From Hsuehochloa calcarea (taxonomy: Eukaryota > Streptophyta > Magnoliopsida > Poales > Poaceae): a stretch of DNA of 64,000 bases. Of the stretch, positions 33,901 through 46,339 are shown one piece after another. The notes below the pieces were generated by a model. The model did not search any database and was not told the origin of the DNA. It saw only the letters and a program-made list of their open reading frames with translations. The stretch spans positions 25,244,473 through 25,308,472 of the forward strand of contig CM070611.1 in NCBI GenBank assembly GCA_036346395.1, written 5' to 3'. The stretch's first letter is position 1. Every line of letters begins with the position of its first letter. Position numbers and translations under genes: made by a program.

Positions 33901-36102
33901 TCCGACCGCTCACGTGGAGCGGTCCGACCGCCATGGGGCGTCCGACCGCCACCCGGAGCGGTCGACCAGATTGACTTGAACGCCGCCAACTTCGTGGCGA
34001 TGTTGATTGGTTAGGTCAAAGTCATTGGTTTCATGGCATATGGTTTGCATGATGCATGTTTTGACTAACATGGGTCAAGTTGTGAAGAACTTGTTCCCGA
34101 ATTCGTGTTTGCTTGTCTATGGTTGTGCAGGATGCTTGGTGGTCAACGACGGTCAACGGCGAGGAGGATCGGGACTAGACTTGGAGAGTTGAGGTCCAGA
34201 ACGATTGACGATGCCGGGTGAAGTCAACGACTCAAGCGTGACACAAGATGGACAAGGGTGACCTATTGGCAAATCCATGATGCATGGTGAAGCGGTTTAG
34301 GTCAAAAGGTTAAAGACGGCTTTGCTTATGCGCGCGTGTGTGACCCGCTTGTTAGTGGGCCTTAACGGAGCTCAAGAGAGTCAAACCCTAAGAGTTTTAG
34401 GCCTCCACTATAAATAGGAGGAGATGGTGGTCGCACTCTCTCTCTCGCTTTTTATGTTTTAAAACCCTAATTGTCTTTAGGGAGTTGAGGTGGAGGCTAG
34501 GGCTCTTGATGGTTTGTGGTGAATTTTGTGATCCTTGATTGTCTCATCGATCCATGATGGTGTGGATGTAATCCAAGATCAATCACGAAATCAATCTATG
34601 CAAGGTTTGCTTGAGATAAGTCTCTTTCGCTCTTGCTTTCAATTTCGTATTTTTAGGGCTTTCTTTGATCCGCGAGTTTGTGATTGATTCTTTCACGTGA
34701 ATTAGCTTGCTGTGATATGTGTGAATCTATCTAGCATCATCTTGATCATCAATCACTCACGAACAAGCATTAGGATCAAGTTTTCGTTCTTGCCCGCTTT
34801 TAGACCTTCGTTATTCAATTGACAATTGCTCAAGATCGCTCCAAGAATTATTATAATATTCGATTGGAATAGGTCCTCAATAGCATAGAGAAGGTGTGTG
34901 CAAAGTTTCGTGAAGTTTGGAGTTGAGTATCAAAAGTTAGACCTAATTGCAACTTCGCCATCGGCCGATTTTACTGCTTTCAGATCGGTTCAGATCGCCG
35001 GTCCGATCAGCCCGTCACCACGGGTCCGACGATTTGAGCGTCCGACCGCCAAGATAACAGCGTCCGACCGCCTTGGCAATCGGCTCGACCGGTTCACTAC
35101 TGCAGGTCGACCGCCAAGATTTGTGTTGCTTTGATTCTTGTCGATTATTGTCGCATTGCTTAGGGGTTTAATTGATTCAATACTAGTCTTCCATTTGATC
35201 GGGTATATTGATCTTCATAGCTTTCTAATAGCTACTGGAGTGAAATTGTATTGAGTTCATAATTTGTGAAAAAGTGAGCGTGCTCCTATTCACCCCCCCT
35301 CTAGTCGCCTTTACGGTCCAACAGATCATGTTAATCCCAATATTTTTCAAGTCTAATATATTGATTTCAACTTGTATGTATGCATCGCTATTTTGTTGTT
35401 AAATTATGGTTTGATTAGTTGATCCTATAGTTGCATACTCTGTAGATAAATGATTATTCATCTACTACCTGAGCCTAGGTTATTTGCTGTGATTAGAGTT
35501 CGTTGGATGGGCTCTTGTCACTTAGTAGATTACAAGTTAATATGCTTAGACATACTTAGCTATCGGTAGTATGGGCGATCGTCGACTTAGTCGATGATCT
35601 TGATCACACAAATTTTATTATTACTCCATTATGTCCAGCACTTTGTGCTATGTTAATTTTGTAAAGTCAAAAACTAAAAATAAAACTGTTTCGATTTGGG
35701 CACAATGGATGTTGGTGTGATCTGTTGGGTGTGAATGGAATGGTGCCTAAGTCCCCTAAGGACCGAGTTACTCGTGTCACTAAGCCAAGCGCTTTTGAGT
35801 GCTAACCACACGAGAGGGATGTAGGACCTCTCCTAACTTAGTACTTTGGCGTGTGTTAGCTCCGAGTCGCAGGAGGTGGGTTGTGTGTTGTGTGAAAAAG
35901 GAATTGTGTTGTTGTTGTTGGGTGTGCGGTGGTGGAGTTCCGGGTAGGTTCTCCACCTCGAGGGGCATCGCAGTTGTCCAAGGCTTTGCACGTGAGGGGT
36001 AGTTGACCGAGGCTTTCGATGACTCCGACACAACGTATGGGTTTTTATCCATACGGGCGACTCGTAGTTAATACATAATATTGGAAATGTCTCGTAGGAC
36101 TT
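30912..36102 (+). repeat. Ty3/gypsy LTR-like DNA, interrupted
   Basis: The stretch starts TGTAACATCCCC, the usual start of RIRE3/RIRE8-type gypsy LTRs, and passes through an AT-rich zone, a GC-rich zone (31380-32480) and another AT-rich zone. It is split by a solo Sirevirus LTR at 33537-35323; the sequence on both sides joins through GATCA. Without the insert it is about 3.4 kb. I did not find its exact end before 36103. The frames in the GC-rich part are not conserved with 14535-16390, so I call no genes. Confidence 0.5.
33537..35323 (+). mobile_element. Solo LTR of Sirevirus-1 family, perfect target duplication
   Basis: The 1787-bp LTR starts TGTGGATTTC, ends CGGTCCAACA and is flanked by GATCA on both sides (33532-33536 and 35324-35328). 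CTATAAATAG at 34408-34417 is its TATA box. It carries CGGTCCGACCG-type palindromes near 33690-33960 and 34985-35115. Neither primer-binding site nor gag follows. Confidence 0.92.
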
Positions 36103-36240
36103 TGTGGTTATCGTGAGGATATGTGCACGATCTCAGGATGATGAGTCAATTGGCAATGGCTTTGTTGGTTTGCAAAATCTCGCGTTTTCGGGGTTTGTTA
36201 CCGTCGCACCACAAAGCGCCCGACCGGGCGATGTTGGGCG
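36103..36240 (+). repeat. Sirevirus-1 5' LTR, left piece
   Basis: TGTGGTTATCGTGAGGATAT begins at 36103 and tracks the start of the other family LTRs for about 130 bp. It stops where the Sirevirus-2 sequence begins (36241). The rest of this LTR resumes at 59221. By comparison with 33537-35323, roughly 250 bp of LTR are missing at the junction. Confidence 0.7.
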
Positions 36241-38696
36241 ATGCATCGATTCCATGGACTCAATCCATCAAAATACTGAAAAATCAAAAATTTTCATTGC
36301 CCTAGAGTCGGCCAGGAAAATCGGAACTTCCGCTGTTAAGAGCGCGGAACTTCCGCTAGCGGTAGTTCCGGCGGTCAACCCATGAACTTCCGCAGCGATA
36401 GTTCCGAATGCAACTTATGAGCTTCCGATTGTCCCGACAAAACAAAAATCCCATTTTCATTTGATTCAACCTTGACACTTCTTCCATTGTTGTTCTTGAA
36501 GATGCCGAGGATGAAGGTGTCACCCCGGCACTATTCAGATGTCAAGCGCATCTTCTTCAAGAAATGAGGAAGAATCAAAATTCGTAAGAAAGTGCATCAG
36601 AGAAGAATCAATATGAATCGATGAGGAGTTAGGTGAACCGGAAGAAATGGAAATTGATCTTAAGGGACTCACAAAGATGACTACACTCTTCTACGGAGTA
36701 AAGATCAATACTCACTTCGTGAAATAGCGACGACCCTCGATTTCATACCAAGTTTCAAAGACAAGTCTATGATCTTTTATGGACCAAACAAACCATTTGT
36801 CGATCACAAGTACATCAATTGGTCCTACCTCAACGGACTTGACAAATATGAGGGTACATACAGCTCTTTCAATGAAATGATTCACAACTTTGTGGCTATA
36901 AATGCAATTATAGTGATGAGATCATCCGTCAGTTCTATGCCACAAGATGCATTCCCCTGCATTTTTCTCACCACCGGATGACAGAGAACAAGTTGAGGTA
37001 TTCTTGCACAAAACGTGCTTTTGAACATGCACCAATATCCAATCAAGCTTAATATGAGCAAATCTATGATGGAACAGTTCTCCTATTTCGGCTGGATCAA
37101 TTTTATGACACCACACGTAGATTTGTCCTCGTAAGATAACAGACTTCTTCCTATTCCCACTTGGTAAATAGAATCATTAATCATACTATGTTACCAAAGA
37201 GCGGGAATTATGATGCCATTAGAGGACATGTTTGGAATATCTTGGAATGCATCATGCATGGAAGAAAATTTGATGTTGTGGATGTCATCATAAGGAGATA
37301 GATGGAACAAAGAATGATCGAGTCAAGAGAATAAACTTTGCACCTTACATTATGGCTTTGATCATTAAACAAACTGGATATAATGGAGCTTTACCTTCAA
37401 AGACATAAAGCCTATAAACCAAGAGAAGGTCCTCCAATTCCTCGCCAATCTTAGGCGTGCTCCAAGAGAAGTACCGAGGTCGCACCTCCCGCTTCTTCTG
37501 CCGCCCTCCACAAGGTATAGCCACTATGGATCGATTTATACCACCTTGTTGGAGATGAGGGCATCCCAGATACCTTCCAGAGGCGACCACTTCTAGACTG
37601 GATGCGTTTGAGGCGACCACTTTTGCCGATTGATGCTTTCCAGAGGCGACCACTTCGTGCTCGACGCCCACCGCTAGTCTTGACGCTCTTTCACCCCGAT
37701 TCGCAGAGCGCTCGCCACTGCTCGTTTTGGACGGCGTCGCCTTCTCTCCTCCCGGTGGTCCTCCCCGCGATCATCCTGTGCTCCTCCGATCGATGCTCCT
37801 CAAGACCCTCCTGGCGAGCAAGAGCCATTTGTTCTATTTAGGTCATTAGACCTTGTATGCAAAAATTGTAATATCTTTTATGACTACTTGGTTGTATGAC
37901 TCTCATTTTGGCTATGCTATCTTTTGCTACTCTGTGTGAGAACATGTTTTTATGTCATGATTTTTATTTTGCATGAGATGTGGATGAGATGTGATTATGA
38001 ATGAATATATTTATGGTTGATTATATCTTCCTGTCTCCTGTCGTGGATGTCCATTTTTACAAGAGATATTCTGTCAAATTTTTATGGAAATCTCTCACAA
38101 GCATTGTTCTTTATGATCTCTCGACATAGTTTGTAAAAATTGTTAAAAAGAGAGATTATCTAAATTTCTTTTCAAAAGGGGAGGTTAGTTGAATATGTTT
38201 CAACTATCATTTCAAATGGTTCTCAATGTTTTGATTTAAAATGGGAGAATGTTATGATCAATAGGTATGTAACCTATCCTTGTTTCTCCTCTCATATCTT
38301 GAGAACAAAATTCCCCCTTGGTCATATAAGTTCAATTCATACTTTTTGTGACCTACCTCATTGTTTTTGCAAGTGGTATTGATTTGCAAATACTCCTTTT
38401 GGCTAAGATTTGTCTTGTGTTTTTGGGTGATTTATGCCAAAAGGGGGAGAATGTTTTTATCAATATTCTTCATTTGGATGTTTGATTTGTTTAGACATGC
38501 CAAAAGAGGGAAAATGCATGCATTAGATGTGTAAGGGGAACAATGTTTTCACATGCATTTTGTTTAATGCTTTATGTTTCACCTCATATGATGCATAGAC
38601 ATAGTTCATTAGTTTAAATTCTTATCTTATGTCTATGAATATCCAAATGTTGTTATTGATAATGGATTTGTCATCAATCACCAAAAAGGGGAAGAT
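36241..38696 (+). mobile_element. Sirevirus-2 internal 3' part, left-truncated duplicate
   Basis: This matches 54051-56526, the internal DNA just before the 3' LTR of the complete unit. It sits directly upstream of the left LTR, so an extra internal segment shares that LTR, as in tandem LTR-internal-LTR-internal-LTR arrays. It contains a damaged copy of the accessory ORF (about 36500-37840). The differences from the other copy lie mainly at CAG/CTG and CCG sites. The tract AAAAAGGGGAAGA lies at its end. Confidence 0.85.
36500..37840 (+). pseudogene. Accessory ORF, damaged copy
   Basis: This is the second copy of the accessory ORF at 54310-55673. Every long frame is cut: the Ala run encoded by CTG repeats at 55306-55320 is scrambled here (near 37487-37503), and bases are lost at several CAG sites. 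Recognisable pieces include FYGPNKPFVDHKYINWSYLN and YDAIRGHVWNILE in separate frames. It may be less damaged in reality; see the note on base-calling. Confidence 0.7.
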
Positions 38697-40514
38697 TGAA
38701 AGATCTAGACCCGCCATTATGAGTTAATGGATTGTTTTGGTGATTAATGACAAATCCAAATATAAGACTAACTCTTTTATCAAGTATTATCTTTGTGTAG
38801 TCTCATTTGGATATAAAGGTGAAACACAACGAGGTATGCAATCGACATCTCAATTTATATAATGTTGCATTTCTCGGATCCAAAATATAGGATTGAACTC
38901 AACCTTAAGTTAAACTTGAATATGTGCATATGACCTCATTACACATTTGTGTATGCACACATTTAGGGGGAGTTTTATCCTATACTTTGTGGTTTCATTA
39001 GTATTGATCCATATTCCATTTTCCACATATACTAAGGATCTTTACGTTGAAACAAAACCTTTGAGTATACAAAACTTGTGTAGTTCGTATATACTCATGT
39101 TATGAGTACATAGAACTTGTGTAGTTCTCGTATATTCATGTTAGAGTATATATAACTTGTGTAGTTTATATACTCAAATTGTTCTCTCATTTATCATCAT
39201 TAAATTTATGAGAATTTAAGTGGTTATCATCAAATTACCAAAGAGGGAAAGATTGAGGTATCTTGTCCCACCATTATGAGTTAATGGTATGGTGTGGTAA
39301 TTAGTGATGATCACATTGTGGAACTAACATTTTCCATGAGTTGGATATACAGGTTATGTTCCAGGATGATGAAGACTTGGGATGATCATGAGTTGATCAT
39401 CAAGTCAAGAGCTTGGTGTAAATGATGCATCATGAGTTGATGCTTATCAAGATGATGCATCATGAGTTGATGCTTATCAAGAAGAGATGATCATGAGTTG
39501 ATCATCAAGACAAGAGAAGACCCATCATGTGTTGATGGAGGTCAAGTGAAGGATTGCATCATGTGTTGATGCATGTGAAGACTCGAGATGGAGAAATCAT
39601 CATGTGTTGATGATGTTCAAGACAAGATCCCAAGTGAAGAAATCATCATGAGTTGATGATTGTCAAAGTCAAGGACCCGGACTTGAAGTGTTGATGTGCG
39701 TCATCAATCTTCAAGAAGATGCAAGGCAAAGGTATGACTAGCTAGGGCTAAGGATGTGTTCCTAGTCTTTTACCGGTCTCGGTGTTTGGTTGATAGACCG
39801 GATTGCTAGTATAGGTTTGCCGTACTATTAAGAGGGATCTTGACTAGTAGTTTGAGTTAGTCATGTGTTGATAGCTCATTATATTTGCTCTAGCTCATCT
39901 ATGCATGGAGCTATTATTTGCGAATGTGTTTTGCAAATAGCCGATGCTCATGCATTCAACCCTTGTAGCATGTGACTTAAGTTTGCAAATGCGTTTTGCA
40001 AATGGTGTAAGTCCATGTACCTTTTTCTTGTGGTATGATTCCAAAAGTTGGCAAATGTGTTTTGCAACTTGTTGGGAATCTTGCTTGTGACCTTTGTTGG
40101 CATGGCTTGTCAATTTGCAAATGTGTTTTGCAATTGAAGTTGTTGAAAATCCATTTCGACTTCATCAGAAAATCGAAGTTCCGTAGTTTAACGGCGAAGT
40201 TCCGCACTTTGACTGTCCGATTTTCCGCGCTTGATTTTTCCGAGAGCGGCGGTTTAGGGACTTAGCCGATTTTTCGAGTGCGGAAGTTCCGAGTGTAACT
40301 CGCGAACTTCCGATTAATCGGCTGTTCAAATCCGGTGGTTGGTTTTTCCAGAGAAGCACCATTTTGGGGACTTAGCCAAAATTCATTGTGCGGTAGTTCC
40401 GCTATGTGTTAAGCGGAACTTCCGAAGAATCGGAACTTCCGATGTTTAGTTGGCGGTAGTTCCGCACTAAAAATCAAACGGCTAGTTTCTCGTCTGACAT
40501 AGCCGTTGCGGTGC

Positions 40515-42935
40515 TGTAACACCCCAGCCCAACACTGAGCCTAGAATGCCACCACACTACACTTTAAACTAATAAAGCATGACACACTATAACATTATAG
40601 CAAGAAATCATCAATAAACATATCAATGAATCACAAAAGAATATGCATAATTACGAATCAAACGACAATAAATAATCAAGTGGAAATAACCAGATAAACA
40701 GTCCAAAATAGTATCAACCAATGAACCCAAACTAATAAAGCAAATAGTCTAGTCCAAATGATATCCTAAACATTATTCAATAACTAACATGTCCAAGTGT
40801 AAACCAATACTGAATGAAAAGATTATCATGGCGAATGATCATGTGATATCCATGTGCTCTAATCGCTCACTACCACGGATCCTCAAGATCACCTAAAAAC
40901 AACAATAGAGCAAGGGTGAGTCCACGACTCAGCAAACACATCATATACAACGAGCAATAATATATCAACAGCATTCAATAACTTCATTATCATCACAGGC
41001 ACTTTCATTAATATTCTCAGTCATTAATCTCATCTATGAATGCAACTCTATTCTACATGTCCACATGCACTTCTTTCACAGATATCGCAGATAGCGTGAG
41101 TGAATGCTCACGACAACATTCACTCTCAAGCCCGCTCCTCCAAAAGGACGGGACCTCCTCCACTCCCGTGGAGTTGTGATCATCATGATCACCTTCTCAA
41201 ATGCAATGATGCTTATGTATACAAAATATGCAAAACTCCAACATAAACATCATATCCAACTTTTCATCATGCTCATCAACAAAGATATAAACATACCAAT
41301 TCATTGTTTGCAATTAAACCAAATAAAAGCACAACAATAATGGTAATAGAAGATAAAGAAAACAAGGATCGATCATTGATCGCCGCTCTACCATGCACTT
41401 GCCTTTACTAGTTGCGACGCACGATCTGATTAGAAGACGGCAACAAGCACGACGCCTCTCCTATATTAAATACACCAACTTCAATACAAATTACAGCAAC
41501 AAGAATAGTAATCCAAATGCTTCGCTCCTACACGTCCCCAAATATACCACGTTACGCCGGTATCGAAAAGCTACCCATTGCTGTCCGGTTACTAAAAAGA
41601 GCGTAACTTTTGACTCGAAAGTCCGATCACCACAAACCACCCCATTCTGGGTTCTTTATAAAATTATCCACTTTTTCTTAGATTACACCGCCTTCTAATT
41701 AAATCATCTAACCCTCCGTATTTAGCCCCGAAAGCCGATCTGTCCGCTTCGGAACAGCAGACTTCCAAAATTCATAACTTTTGTTTTACTCAACCAAAAT
41801 GCGTGTTCTCAGATCCTACAGAACCATTGGACAATTATCTACAGCTTTCATGTAGATCAAAAACTCTAATTAAGTCATTTACTATTTTTAGTCTACCGTC
41901 TACCAAAACAGCGCCGAACGACGGTAACCCTAAAAACAGCGGCCTTTCGAACATCATATCTAGAAATCTACTTATCCGATTGACGCGATTCAATATGCTA
42001 TAGAAAGATATCGAAATTATCTACGATTATCTAGGAGATGACATTTCCAAAATTTGCTATTACGATATCCGAATAAATCGCTCAACAAAGACAACAAAGT
42101 TAACCAAATTCATTAATCGGCCTTTCTAATAGACAATTATAAAACTCCACTAATTAACCTAGGTTATAAACTCTAATTAGTCTAGAAAAGTAGATAGGAA
42201 ATACAATCTCATATCTTTACCCACAAAAATATTCGGATCTCTGTTTCTATTAGTCTAATCTTTTCCTTCTACCACTAATGAAATTTTCTCGTAACCCTAC
42301 AATAATTAACAATTTTAATTACCTTGCTCGGCTCAGATCAAGGCCAGCAGACTCGGGCAAATCAGCGGCAAATCAAAGAGGCAAGATCGTCGGCGGTTAG
42401 CGCGCATGCAACCAAGACGGCGGTGGCAAAGAAGAATCTACCAGACCGCTCTACTGAAATTGTAACGCAGGAGCAAACAGCAGGCATGCAGAAAAAAAAA
42501 AAGCAAAGACTACCAGACGCACAAGAAGGACAAAGAAGAACAAATAGATCCTCCACGCACAAAGAACCGCCAAAGACACAAAGAAGAAAGCGCAGGGACA
42601 ATGGCGACAATGGCAACCACGCCAAAGCAGTACAGAACACAGCTGTTCGCCGGCAAAGAAACAATTGATGGCTACCGGCTTAGGCAAATCTCGTGGAACC
42701 AAAAGAAGTCAAGGCGGCTAATGGAAAACAAAAAGAAAACTAGGGTTTCCTAGTGAACCAAAAATCTATTTATAGCTCAACAAAAATTCTGAAAATCCTA
42801 TTTTTCCAAAATTCTTTTTATGGAATTACGCTCAAGCCCTTAATTCTTTAACTAATCAATTTACTTGTTGATATCATTTAATTAATTACGCTCCGACGCG
42901 ATTAATAATATTTATAATATTTTCAGGGTATTACA
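40515..42935 (-). repeat. 3' LTR of the Tekay-like element
   Basis: This 2421-bp copy is almost identical to 47752-50172, except for a patch at 42330-42720 and small changes at CG, CAG and CTG sites. CTATTTATAG at 42766-42775 is the TATA box on the minus strand. A plus-strand frame of 114 codons at 42324 is not conserved in the other LTR. Confidence 0.92.
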
Positions 42936-42955
42936 TTCTACCCCCCTTAACGGAA
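42936..42955 (-). other. Polypurine tract of the Tekay-like element
   Basis: On the minus strand TTAAGGGGGGTAG lies within a few bases of the 3' LTR (which starts TGTAATACCC in that direction). It marks the start of plus-strand DNA synthesis. Confidence 0.75.
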
Positions 42956-42981
42956 TTCGACCCCGAATTCTAATCGCCGTT

Positions 42982-44423
42982 CTACTCAAATAAAAACTCC
43001 ACAGCTGAAATTAAACAACAAAAACAACACGTACCCGACGTGAACAACTCCGGATATTGCTCGCGCATGCGAGACTCCAACTCCCAAGTCGCCTCTCTCG
43101 GATCGATCGTCCCACGGACCTTGACGATACCAACGCCTTGTGCCTCAAAGACTCGCTCCGACCTCTCCGTATCGCGCCACGGACGCGACTCAACCGTGAG
43201 GTCTTGCTCAATAGTCAACGGCTCTAATGAAATCTTATGCTCGGATCTCTCAAAACTTTCTCAAAGATCGAGACGTGAAACACATTAGAACTCCACGCAT
43301 GGACTCGGGAAGATCCAAGCGGTAGGCTAACTTTCCAATTCTTGCAATAATCGGAACGGTCCAACGTACCTCGGGCTAAGCTTTCCTTTGGTACCAAACC
43401 GAACAATGCCTTTAGTGGAGACACTCAAGAGCACTGGTCACCCACCGCAAACTCCAAGTCACGTCTCCTCAAATCAAGATAACTTTTCTGTTTACTCGAG
43501 CCGCTAATGATTACGCCTCACCATGGCCACACGCTCAACGGTCTTCTCAATCCAAATCCCGACCCAAAATCGCCTTCTCTCCAATCGCATCCCAACAAAG
43601 TGGCGATCTGCACTTCCGCCATAGAGAACCTCAAATGGCGCGGCTTTAATATCGAATGGTAACTATTATTATAAGCAAACTCGCAAGTGGCAATCGGTCC
43701 TCCCAACTACCCTTCCAAGATAGAACACAAGATCGCAACATGTCCTCCAAAGTCCGAATAGTACGCTCATCGCCCATCTGCTGGGTGAAATGTCAGACTC
43801 AAAGTGAGCTGTGCCCAATGCACTCGCAGACTCTCCCGTAACTTGGAGACAAACTTGGCCCCTCGCTGTAAATGATGGTCTTTGGCACACCATGCGCCTT
43901 ACTATCTCACGCACATAAATAGGAGCTAGATCACTCATTGAATTTGTCGTGCGAATAGGAATGAAGTGCGCAGATTTCTTTCAATCGATCCACCACTACT
44001 CAAATCGCATCCTTCCTCATGCGAACGAGGCAACGCCACCACAAAGTCCATAGAGATATCATCCCAAGGCCACTGGGATACCTCCAAAGGTTGCAACAAC
44101 CCTGCAGGACGCTTGTGCTCAGCTTTCACTTGCTGACAAACACCACAAGAAGCCACATAATTAGCAATGTCCACCTTCATTCTTTTCCACCAAAAATTTT
44201 GTTTCAGATCTCGATACATCTTAGTCTCACCAGGATGAACAGTGTACGGAGTACGATGTGCCTCCCTCAAAATATCATTCTTGACCTCCGCCTTTTGTGG
44301 CACACAAAGACGGCCTTTAAACCTCAAAGTACCAGAATCGTCCATGCTAAAATCACACTCTTTACCCTCATCCAGACGCTTCCTAACCTCCTGTAATAAC
44401 CGGTCACTCTGTTGCTTCCGCAC
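42982..44423 (-). pseudogene. Tekay-like integrase with chromodomain-like tail
   Basis: The N-terminal zinc-binding region is clear (HRTPYTVHPGETKMY, then VASCGVCQQVKAEH), followed by WPWDDISMDFVVALPR with the first catalytic Asp. The rest of the core is spread over other frames (43669-43938 and 43518-43706, the latter with CEFAYNNSYHS). The C-terminal frames (43224-43424 and 42982-43218) contain KVSLPLGSS and REATWELESRMREQYPELF, the chromodomain-like end. At least four frame changes occur within 1.4 kb, mostly in GC-rich parts. Confidence 0.8.
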
Positions 44424-44968
44424 ACGGCCCGAATAGCCGACTCAAGGATCAACTGTGTCTCAACATGTGATGTGCCCGCATAACAATAGGATATACCCAT
44501 GCGATCAAAATCAGCAATGAGGTAATCTAGAGTAGCAGGAGTCGCCTTGCGACTAAGAGCATCCGCAACAACATTGGCCTTGCCTGGATGATACTGAATA
44601 GTAAAATCATAGTCCTTGATCAACTCCAACCACCTCCTTTGCCTCAAATTCAGATCCTTCTGAGTGAAGATATACTTGAGACTCTTGTGATCTATGAAAA
44701 TATCACAAGGCTCGCCAGATAGATAATGCCTCCAAATCTTGAGAGCAAAAACAATCGCAGCCTAACTCCAAATCATGAGTGGATAATTCGCTCGTGCTTC
44801 TTTAACTGTCTCGACGCATAAGCAATCACCTTACCGCCTTGCATGAGAACACAGCCAAGACCCACTCGAGACGATCTCAAAAGATCAGAATCGCTTCCTG
44901 CTCGGGAGAGTGAGAATAGGAGAGGTCACCAACCTGTCCTTCAAAATGCGTAAATCGCGCCACACTCA
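44324..44968 (-). pseudogene. Tekay-like RNase H
   Basis: The C-terminal piece reads RRWLELIKDYDFTIQYHPGK and then ANVVADALSRK, the standard end of gypsy RNase H. The upstream half (44650-44968) is interrupted: I see pieces such as the block before HSLKYIF in other frames. It links reverse transcriptase to integrase in one polyprotein. Confidence 0.75.
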
Positions 44969-45826
44969 TCACCCACTGAATCTCACACCTTCTCGAGTAA
45001 GCCGAGACATCGGCTTGGCAATGATAGAGAAATCCTGCACAAAACGCCGATAATAACCAGCCAAACCCAAGAAACTCCTCACCTCCTTCACATTAGTCGG
45101 CCTCTTCCAATCCACCACTGTGGATACCTTGCTAGGATCAACAGCAATACCCTGAGGGTTAATCACATGACCCAGAAAACCCACTTCTGAAATCCAGAAC
45201 TCACACTTCTTCAACTTGGCATAGAACTTGTGCTCTCTCAAAGTATCTAAAACCAGTCTCAAATGACGCTCATGATCCTCATCGGTCTTGGAATAGATAA
45301 GAATGTCATCAATAAACACCACCACGAAGTCATCTAGATACTCGTGCAACATGCTGTTCATGGTCTCCATAAAAATGGCAGGTGCATTAGTCAATCCAAA
45401 AGACATAACTTTATACTCATAATGCCCATACCTGGTGGAGAAAGCAGTCTTCTCAACATCTTGCTCACGCACACGGATTTGCTTATACCCGGACTGGAGA
45501 TCAATCTTGGAGAACACTTGAGCTCCATTCAACCGATCAAACAAGTCCTCAGTGCGGGGCAATGGATATTTGTTCTTGATTGTGACTGCATTAAGCGCAC
45601 GATAATCAATACACATACGCCAACTCCCATCCTTCTTCTCTGTGAACAGAACAGGAGCTCCCCACGGCGATACACTACGCCTGATCAAACCTTTAGCCAA
45701 CAATTCATCCAATTGCTTCTTCAACTCGTCCTGAAACGGACGTGCTAATCGATATGGAGACATCGAGATGGGACGAGTACCCGGAACAAGATCAATACAA
45801 AACTCCACGTCTCGCGCAGGTGGCAA
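44969..45826 (-). CDS. Tekay-like reverse transcriptase domain, open
   Basis: An uninterrupted frame of 285 codons covers the reverse transcriptase. Motifs in order: PPARDVEFCIDLVPGTRPIS, LIRRSVSPWGAPVLF, DGSWRMCIDYRALN, FSKIDLQSGY, KVMSFGLTNAPAIFME, the catalytic FIDDILIYSK, GFLGHVINPQGI and RSFLGLAGYYRRFVQDFS. It is the only long intact frame of the element. It is part of a larger polyprotein, so the ATG at its start is not a real translation start. It copies element RNA to DNA. Confidence 0.9.
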   Translation of the reverse strand: MPPARDVEFCIDLVPGTRPISMSPYRLARPFQDELKKQLDELLAKGLIRRSVSPWGAPVLFTEKKDGSWRMCIDYRALNAVTIKNKYPLPRTEDLFDRLNGAQVFSKIDLQSGYKQIRVREQDVEKTAFSTRYGHYEYKVMSFGLTNAPAIFMETMNSMLHEYLDDFVVVFIDDILIYSKTDEDHERHLRLVLDTLREHKFYAKLKKCEFWISEVGFLGHVINPQGIAVDPSKVSTVVDWKRPTNVKEVRSFLGLAGYYRRFVQDFSIIAKPMSRLTREGVRFSG

Positions 45827-45914
45827 ACCCTAAGATCACCGGGAACACATCCGGTAATCACCGACCACCGGAATCTCCTCAATCTGCGGCCACGCTCGGT
45901 TTCTCAAAGAAGAG

Positions 45915-46334
45915 CTAAAAGAAGCCCAGCCATCGCACGACCCGGAACAGTCCGACCAACATCGAAAGAGAGCGCGGAGGCGCACTCCCCTGAAAAGTCA
46001 AAGTCTCCCCAGACGAGGTCTGCACAGAGACTGTTCTACAGAAACAAGATATCACGGCTCGATAAGAGTGCAACCAATCCATACCCAAGATAACATCGAA
46101 CGGCTCCATTTGAATAACTATCAAATTCGCCGTGAACTTCTCTCCATCAATAATAATAGAACACCCAGGACAAACAGTAGAGCTAGCAATAATACCCCCA
46201 GGAGAACTAACCAACACTGATTGAGAAATCCACTGCATACTCAAGTTCGCTCTTCTAGCAAATGCCGACGAAACAAACGAAAAGGTAGCCCCCGAATCAA
46301 AAAGAACTAAAGCATCAAACGAATCCACACGCAA
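45915..46334 (-). pseudogene. Tekay-like aspartic protease
   Basis: The frame reads ALVLFDSGATFSFVS, with the catalytic DSG, and later FDVILGMDWLHSYRAVI, the second signature of gypsy proteases. The frame is open over 139 codons but is out of register with the gag before it and the reverse transcriptase after it. Confidence 0.8.
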
Positions 46335-46339
46335 AGTAC

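Noticed and set aside
42324..42668. Plus-strand frame of 114 codons in the Tekay-like LTR
   Set aside because: Not conserved in the paired LTR and low in complexity (Lys, Arg, Gln).
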